DNA of 64,000 nt from Anaeramoeba flamelloides (taxonomy: Eukaryota; Metamonada; Anaeramoebidae): contig JANTQA010000023.1 in NCBI GenBank assembly GCA_027625915.1, positions 19,282,001 through 19,346,000 on the forward strand, written 5' to 3'. The position numbers were made by a program, and so were the translations under genes. Under the pieces are notes generated by a model. It had not been told where the DNA came from and did no database searches. It saw only the letters and a program-made list of their open reading frames with translations. Of this stretch, positions 58,701 to 64,000 are shown piece after piece; within the stretch, counting starts at the first letter, position 1, and every line of letters begins with the position of its first letter.

Positions 58701-59374
58701 TTGAGATCGTTATAGACGCCCTGATAAAAAATCGGTCTTGACTCTTTGAAGACATACTCTTCACAACCGTCGCTTGTGTTGCTTTGTTGGAATAATAAAT
58801 CCCCTGTTTTTGGGCAAACGCGCAAATTTAAGTTGCTCTCATAGCGCAATTGAAGCTGTGGTAACATTTTTGCCTTCTTTAACACGTAAAGAGCCTTTAA
58901 TTCGTTTGTGTCTTTGGTGAAACTAAAGTCGGCGGAAATTCCTGGTAAAATGTCTTCGTAGTGAATGTTCCCATAATTGCTGATTGCCTTTGCATTCAAG
59001 TCCGTTTTCAGGAAACTTGTTTTTGATTGGAGCAATTCTGTTCCTTCTGGGTGTACACTTCCAGGCAGATTGATCGTGGCCATTTCTGAACCGACGATTA
59101 AATCAACTGAAGAGTTTTTAAAACCTGCTTTTAATTTTGTCGACAACGAGTGGCCCGTAAAGAGATGTTCTTTGTTTGAAGATTGGCCGACGTTGGGCAA
59201 AAGAAGAAATGGTAACTGCTTATGGCTTGTAAGCTGTTGGATTTCTTTTTCAGTCAGTTGATCGGGGCGCTGTGTGTTTGGATCATTGAGAGAGCCAAAT
59301 TCATTATTGCTAAAATCAAGTGAGCACAAACAGCAAGTAATGAACAAGGAAAATAAGAATATTTTAGAAAGCAT
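55748..59374 (-). CDS. Type I surface protein with SBBP propeller and Cys-rich stalk (1208 aa)
   Basis: An intact intronless gene. The signal peptide is residues 1-18 (MLSKIFLFSLFITCCLCS). Residues ~50-260 resemble the N-terminal domain that precedes SBBP repeats in bacterial and protist proteins (Y-DILPGISADFSF region). Residues ~261-730 hold SBBP beta-propeller repeats: SSFLGGSNDESATVV, WSTFIGSIQDDLLSD, CSYFGGSNDDTFTSI, YSSYFNRRDVASGEM, with NSDDLQTSYGAFQSNLEGGS-type linkers. Residues ~734-1035 form a stalk of about ten GCC2/GCC3 Cys repeats (CPRGTYSSQNGTYMC, CKAGTYQDSQGQTYC). One membrane segment, FYFSISIGIFAFVIGMIIAL, lies at ~1040-1062. The ~145-residue cytoplasmic tail is dominated by Asn encoded by AAT/AAC repeats (55890-56060). 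The start is the only ATG giving a signal peptide. Stop TAA. An adhesion or sensing role at the cell surface is inferred from the architecture. The stalk matches that of the gene at 40568-44680, which instead ends in a polytopic membrane domain. Confidence 0.92.
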   Translation of the reverse strand: MLSKIFLFSLFITCCLCSLDFSNNEFGSLNDPNTQRPDQLTEKEIQQLTSHKQLPFLLLPNVGQSSNKEHLFTGHSLSTKLKAGFKNSSVDLIVGSEMATINLPGSVHPEGTELLQSKTSFLKTDLNAKAISNYGNIHYEDILPGISADFSFTKDTNELKALYVLKKAKMLPQLQLRYESNLNLRVCPKTGDLLFQQSNTSDGCEEYVFKESRPIFYQGVYNDLKGSFEVERLEGSGNPNKNLYLVTFKITDPRHQPNERLIVDPIISSFLGGSNDESATVVKREGDFVYLGGSTSSLDFPTTDNVVFKNYSGGDHDLFVTKFLLNETKLIWSTFIGSIQDDLLSDFKLDTTAQSGTSVCLTGSTTGVTLYNRFPTTKHAIRSYCDTMTQGTFVTILNSEGTDLIMSTLLCSAGPRNYGSAISIEESENMITILGVTYGSFPDTNTFESCQVTDEEHPSTYITQITRDGSTIIRSNCISANLDVVPAAQGMIYDPSRECYWIIGTTNSDDLQTSYGAFQSNLEGGSDGWIAQVFYSSLQVFYCSYFGGSNDDTFTSITKNKLAPNIILVSGNTKSDDLYTTYDAYSREYEGYGYDNGFFLEIDLYTKEFIYSSYFNRRDVASGEMHFTISSISFAHHGGLVLAGRGNPFEKYTTNIGNSGYVAVFNPSKQQTIANISIGIGDAGTVVSSMDVTKNLLISGSTYKSGDLVTTSDVFQGEFNGGNTDSFLSQVNNQWCVPGEMISNTNENTGELICTKCGVGTYSFAYNSEKCYPCPRGTYSSQNGTYMCTKCPAGSFSNNTGMTDNSTCQLCPTGSFSTTGSHNCTLCPPGHYSTNNGSVYCSSCNSGTYNPNKGSTSQSDCLSCGSGEYSLFGAGECSLCNPGSYNPYQEQSDCLLCGEGTYNPNMGSNSSIDCLKCQPGTANNYKGQNYCSLCNIGSYQDKYGQTACLQCAPGTQSSQAGTVQCSSCLPGTYNAYYGSYYCYECSWGTYNINYGSTECLNCKAGTYQDSQGQTYCEACPDGETSSDMASICYDKNSVTTGWSFYFSISIGIFAFVIGMIIALIRVNRYNQIKRNNQNMLNNASIQNQKTIEKTNLLKRDSDLKKNNYMNNNNNNYNNNNNDFNNNNYFNNNNDFMNNNNNYVNNNNYVNNNNNDNDNFTLLDQPNYPNTVYPSYLNNQTQKNDLNYNYSNENEKYKPIEENKEIKQI
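55890..56060 (-). repeat. AAT trinucleotide repeats coding for Asn runs
   Basis: Imperfect (AAT)n broken by Asp, Phe, Tyr and Val codons in the cytoplasmic tail. The plus-strand poly-Ile frame over it is an artefact of this repeat. Confidence 0.9.
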
Positions 59375-60639
59375 TTGAAAAGATACTTTTTAAAAGAAAA
59401 TGATTTTTTTTTTTGTTTTGGTTCAATAAAATCAAGAATTTTGGGTTTATTATTTTGTTTTGTTTTCCCTATTTGTCATTTTAAAGTGAAATTACTGTTA
59501 AGAACCATGGAACGGTTCTGTTTTTGTTGATTGTTTTGGGTTTTGTCAATTTCGTTTTTTATTGAGTCAATTTTAGTGAACCTCATGAAAGGTATTCACA
59601 GTTGCTGTTTATCAACAAAGATAACTTTGTGACAACCCCTTTTAATTATTCACTTTTATTGGAAAAATATTCTAAAATAAAAGGCAAATGAAACACAATT
59701 TTATTCTTCAATAAATTTCTTTTTAATTTTTGATAAGATAAAAACTGTTTGATGGTCAATTTTTTTTACCATATTTCCAATTGAAATGGAATTTTTGATT
59801 GTTGTTATTGTTTGAAAAAATGTTGTTTGCTTTTTATTACTGTTATTTTCCAATTAATAAATGAAAATTTATATTTCAATTTCCAAAATGAATATTAATT
59901 ATAACTTTACAATCAAATTAACAAAATAAAAATTTTGTCTTAGAGTTATCTCACGAAGTTTAATTTGTTGTAGAAAAATATCCTTTCTAAAAGATGTTGT
60001 AAAGATCTTTGGCTTTATTTCAACTTATATATTGGAAAAATATTTCAGAAAGTGAACTAAAAATTTGTATTTTTTAATTGCCCTTAATACTGATAAATTC
60101 TAATAAATTTCAAAAAATTTTTAGTTTAATTTCCAGTTTTAGAAATCTTCGAACTGTTTCTTATCAACCATTACCTGACAAAGAATATTTTGAAGAACGA
60201 CTAAATTTTACACAGTACCTTAACACTTGACTTTATAAAATACTTTATTCAAAGCTTGTGTAAAAATTTCAAAAAGGAAAATCATATAAAAATTTTCTAA
60301 GATTTATTAGAATTTATCACTAGTATTCGTAGACCATTAGGCAAATTTTAAGGACTTTTGAATATTATTTAACAAAAGAATCATTACACCCTTTTGGTTT
60401 GTTTTATTGAGTGGCCATAGACTGATTTCTTTGTTGTATTTCTGATAAATCCAGAAATAGGCAAAATAATTTGTACTTTCATTACCCTTTTACTCAAAAG
60501 AATAACACTTGATGTTTTTTTCTTCTTGAAACAATGCACTCCCTCAAACCCTCTCACATAGAAAAAAATAAAGTTCACTCCATTTTGAAGGTAATTTTGG
60601 AATGTTGTTGTGAAAATTAAAATTTTCCCATTTTTTTTA
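59375..60639. other. Gene-free stretch upstream of the SBBP gene
   Basis: The first ~250 bp have slightly higher G+C and may hold the promoter (minus direction). A 64-codon minus-strand frame at 60384-60578 begins MNFIFFYVRGFEGVHCFKKK; it is too short and unsupported to call. Confidence 0.4.
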
Positions 60640-60930
60640 AATTTTTTTTCAAAGTATTTGAATTGAAGGATACTCTCACCCTAATTAATGTCTATTTTTC
60701 ATAGTAAAATTTTCTGATTTGATCATTTCTTTTTGAATTTCTTTTTGGAATAATAGAACATAAAGAAACCATACCATTTTTGCTTATTGAATATTATACA
60801 TAATCTTTTGATCGATTAATGTAGAGGTCTTAAATTAAAAAGAAAAACAATATATATTTTGATCACAGAATAAACTTTTCTACATCTTTTATTTACACAA
60901 CAATATTACAAAAAAAATATTAAAACGAAA
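60640..60930. repeat. Family I fragment
   Basis: TTTTGGAATAATAGAACATA, AAGAAACCATACC and TTTTGATCACAG blocks match 35900-36123 in the same direction; ends incomplete. Confidence 0.4.
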
Positions 60931-61182
60931 TTTTCAGTTTGTTTAATAACCCTTGTTGACTTTTATAATATTTTTTTTCAAACTTTTTATTGTTTTTTTG
61001 GAATTATTTTTGGTTTTAACTGTTATTTTGATTATTGTTCAATTGTGTTTTTGTTTTTAATCATTGAAATGAAAAAAAATTCAAGAGTTTGTTTATTTTT
61101 AAAAAAGAATGAATGTCTTGTCAATAATACTGTCATTCCCCAAGTAATAAAAGAAATTTTTTTTCAAAGTTGTCTACTAAAG

Positions 61183-62136
61183 TAGTGAAAAAAATACCTG
61201 ACTTGAAAAAAATCCCTGAAAAGATTTTGAATTGTGAATATTAGTAAAATTTTTGTGTAATTTCTTTTTAAAATCAAATCCTTTTTTTTTTTAAGAATCA
61301 AAAATTTTCAATTATAACTGATCCACTTATTAGAATGGTGATCGATTAAATTACACTTGTTCAAAACAGCATTCAATCAAAAAACAAGAATAAAAAATTT
61401 CATTTTCCAAACTCCTTTAAACCTCTTTCGAAAACCGGATTTTTTTATCAGAAAAAGTTAGATCTATTTTGGTTATCAAACAATTACTTGAGTATTCTAT
61501 AGAAACCATACTTTGATGAACTTTAGGTAATTTTATTGCTGGCTCATAAAAAATTTGGTTACTGTTGAGAGAAAAATGTTGGACACAGAAAACTAGTTGG
61601 ACAGCATTTTTAATTGGGAACATTACTGAAAATGATTTTTAATTTCAATCGTTTGTGAAATAACTAAAGAAAATAACAATAATCTACTTATTAGAATATC
61701 CATTAATGTAATTCTACTTTTTCAAAACCTTATCTCTGATACTCTAAAGCAAGTTTAAAAAATACCATTTTCAGAATTAATAGTAAACTTTACTAGAATT
61801 TGGATTTTTGTTAAAATAGCATGATCTACTTTAGTTATCAACCATTCAAATGAGTATTCTAGACACACCACAGATTAATGAACTTTGAACACCTTTAAAC
61901 CTGGATTTATATAAAATTCACCTAGTTATCAATAGGATTTGATTTTCAATTTTACTAATGTTCCCAATTAAAAAAGGTGTCCAACCATTTTTCTGTGTCC
62001 AACATTTTTCTCTCAACAGTTATTTGAAAAAAGGATTTGATTTTAAAAATTTGAAATTAGCAAAGACATTTTTACTAATATACACAATTAAAAATCTTGT
62101 CAGGGATTTTTTTCATGTTCAGTATTTTTTTCCCTA
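61183..62136. mobile_element. Family F element interrupted by family E
   Basis: Inverted ends TAGTGAAAAAAATACCTGAC and GTTCAGTATTTTTTTCCCTA, continuing with GAAAAAAATCCCTGA on both sides. The right arm is split by the element at 61562-62019. Confidence 0.65.
61562..62019. mobile_element. Family E element with TTA duplication (PIF/Harbinger-like MITE)
   Basis: 458 bp with ~60-bp inverted ends (CTGTTGAGAGAAAAATGTTG ... CAACATTTTTCTCTCAACAG). It is flanked by TTA at 61559-61561 and 62020-62022. The uninterrupted family F copy has a single TTA (as TAA at 50997-50999) at the equivalent site, proving a 3-bp duplication. A TTA/TWA duplication is typical of PIF/Harbinger. No transposase; the small frames at 61417-61623 and 61958-62182 are repeat sequence. 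Confidence 0.85.
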
Positions 62137-62465
62137 CTCGACATTATTTCTTCTAATTATAAGAAAAATTGAAAGACCTTGATATAATCAATGAAAATTA
62201 ATTTTTTGAGAAATTTTATTTGTTCCGTTAAGTAAATTGTTGAAAAAGATTTGGCTCTCCAATGATTTGGTTCTCGAGCATTTTCATACTGAATTTTAAA
62301 CAGATAAATTTCTGTTAATCAACTTATGATTTAATATGAAATATTCTTTCACTTTGGATTCTTATCTCTTCCAATGTATCCAAAAAAAAAAAAGAACCAA
62401 ATAAACAAATAAAGTCATCCAATTCCAAAATATGATTTAAGACTATATTATTTGTTATCAAATAA

Positions 62466-62656
62466 ATGAACAAAATTTTCATTCAGCTTTCCAAAAAAAG
62501 GATTTTAGATGACTCATCTAAAACCTTTTCAAATTTTTAATTCCATAAATCAGTTGTAAATTATTAATTTCCCTTTTGAGAATTAGATTTTTGATTATTT
62601 GATTTTAATTCTTGACATGTGATTATTTTGGAAAGCTGAATGAAAATTTTGATCTT
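62466..62656. mobile_element. Family J short inverted-repeat element
   Basis: ACAAAATTTTCATTCAGCTT and its complement AAGCTGAATGAAAATTTTGA bound ~190 bp. A small inner hairpin (AGATGACTCATCT) is also present. A relative is at 38640-38835. Confidence 0.6.
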
Positions 62657-62829
62657 TTTATTTTACAAATAACAGTAGTTTAGCGAAAGGTAATCAAGAA
62701 ACCGAAAAAAATTTTTTTTTTCATTTCTTTTTTAAAAAACTTTGAAAAATTAATATCACATTTTTATTTATGTGGAGAGTAGTAAAAAATTTTTTAAGCA
62801 CCTTTTTTTATCCTTCTTATTGTATTTTT

Positions 62830-62963
62830 TCAATCTTTATTCAAATTTAAAGAAATAGTTGTTGCTGATTTTGGTGTTGATTTGTTTAAATATGATTGAA
62901 TTAGATCTAATTTATTCGGAGATTTGAATTGAAGGTTGTAGAAAAACGCTCCGATCATATGAT
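62830..62963 (-). CDS. Possible terminal exon of an unidentified gene
   Basis: On the minus strand, 42 codons from an ATG at 62956-62958 read MIGAFFYNLQFKSPNKLDLI, then QSYLNKSTPKSATTISLNLNKD and TGA. The residue mix and raised G+C look coding. A possible acceptor (TACAATAG) lies immediately upstream. No partner exon can be placed with confidence; further coding-like sequence lies at 63418-63489 on the same strand. Confidence 0.3.
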
Positions 62964-63417
62964 CTATTGTAAATATTGTTCGATTTCAAAGTATAGAGAA
63001 ACTGAACTATATTTTTTTATTAAACACAAAATAAAAACCAAAAACCACAGTTATTGAAAAAAAAAAAACAACAGTTATTTATTAGCAAAAACAATACATA
63101 TAATTTTGAAAACACAAACAAAAAAAACCGTGAACATAGGTTATTTAACAAACTGTCTTTTATAAAATTTTCTCAAAAACCCAAAAGAAAAAGACAGAAT
63201 TAAATTCAATTGGTGTTTATGTATTGGTTCTCTAATTTTTCTATTTTATCTGAAGATATATTTTAGCCTATTCACTCAAATAGTTATATTTTATAAGGAA
63301 GTATAAACTATATAAACAATAAGGATTTTGTTTTTCAAACGTTTTTAAGGGATTAACCTTTACCAATGAGAAGTCTCAAACTAAAGTGTACTGATGTTAA
63401 ATCACATACAATACCCT

Positions 63418-63489
63418 CTAGGGTTCAAATGTCTCTAAAAATTCGAGCCTTAAAGATTCATAATCACCATCTTCAAAATAAAAATGATC
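63418..63489 (-). other. Coding-like scrap at the right edge
   Basis: The minus strand reads DHFYFEDGDYESLRLEFLET, FEP and TAG after an AAAAAG. Acidic, low in Asn/Lys, unlike chance frames here. It could be a 3' exon of a gene coming from beyond the window or a relic. Confidence 0.25.
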
Positions 63490-64000
63490 TTTTTATTAGG
63501 AAAAAACCAAAAAAAATTGAAAAAATTCAGTATTTATAGACAATTTTAAAGGATGAACTATCTATATTAAAAACCCAAAGATTGAAAGATATATCTTACT
63601 TAGATTTGTCGAGATATTTTGATTAGTTGTTTTAAAAACAATCTTTTATCCAACAATTATATAATTAACGATTAGATTATTTTGACAATTTATTTTTACA
63701 CAAATTGCTTATATTTTGTTATGACTACGATCTTTATGAAAAGAGAGCAAAACTAATCAATCTTTAAGCTTACAATCTACTAAAAATTGAGTAAATCTTG
63801 ATAATAAAAAATGGAAAAAATAGTAACTTTTGACAGTTAGAAATAGAATTATTAAATACCGTAATACTATTATTTTGGTTTCTAGTTTTTAGATTTGGAA
63901 AAGCAATTTCTAAAAAAATTATTTTCAAATGAAAATTTTTCTGATAATTAGTAAAAAATTTATTTTTTTTTTTATTGTAATTTATGGGAGGAGTTAAGGA
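63490..64000. other. Right-edge AT-rich sequence
   Basis: No gene, repeat family or RNA recognised. Confidence 0.4.

Noticed and set aside
61417-62182. Two short frames both starting MFPIK
   Set aside because: They are the two inverted ends of the family E element read from opposite sides, not genes.
1-64000. tRNA, rRNA, CRISPR or riboswitch
   Set aside because: Scanned by eye for T-loop/B-box patterns, conserved rRNA blocks and regularly spaced direct repeats; none found. The repeats here are inverted or dispersed transposon ends.
1-64000. Retroviral, LTR or Polinton-like element
   Set aside because: No reverse transcriptase, integrase, capsid or polymerase-like protein stretch and no long terminal direct repeats seen; all mobile DNA recognised is short and non-coding.

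Overview
This 64-kb window is a gene-poor, very AT-rich piece of a protist nuclear genome. It has GT-AG introns of about 100 nt in small genes, long intronless genes, Asn-rich tracts encoded by AAT repeats, homopolymers and TA microsatellites, and no bacterial operon structure. Large ankyrin-repeat, SBBP-propeller and GCC2/GCC3-type cysteine-rich surface proteins suggest a free-living amoeboid protist. An Anaeramoeba-like metamonad is my best guess; this is inference from gene style, not a database match. Stops used by the intact genes are TAA and TGA, consistent with the standard code.

Genes, left to right. A SAM-dependent methyltransferase (885-2124 +) has its reading frame broken at a run of 32 A; a 3'-end duplicate of it lies at the left edge (109-198). 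A secreted beta-propeller-like protein is at 6395-7666 (+). A small two-exon cysteine-rich single-pass membrane protein is at 21231-21759 (+). An 875-residue ankyrin-repeat protein is at 28336-30963 (-). A large receptor-like gene at 40568-44680 (+) combines seven ~60-residue propeller repeats, a Cys-rich stalk and about nine membrane segments, and is interrupted in its 5' half. A two-exon small secreted protein is at 49372-49859 (+). An orphan terminal exon is at 53853-54043 (+). An intact 1208-residue type I surface protein (SBBP propeller, Cys-rich stalk, one membrane segment, Asn-rich tail) is at 55748-59374 (-). Several degraded coding relics lie at 3586-3819, 24222-24472, 31279-31690 and perhaps 19383-20234, with coding-like scraps at the right edge.

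The rest, about 75 percent of the window, is dominated by short non-coding DNA-transposon derivatives (MITE-like). I could define at least twelve families by comparing copies within the window. They include a ~200-bp palindrome flanked by TA (about ten copies), a ~520-bp element flanked by TTAA (two copies), a ~460-bp element that duplicates TTA (filled and empty site both visible), and a family with CACAGGTA termini and CpG-rich subterminal arrays sitting in TA microsatellites. Several are nested in one another, which gives relative ages.

Functionally, most of the surviving genes encode secreted or cell-surface proteins. The two big loci (40.6-44.7 kb and 55.7-59.4 kb) share the propeller-plus-Cys-rich-stalk plan but differ in how they are anchored. 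I see no tRNA, rRNA, CRISPR or viral element that I can support.
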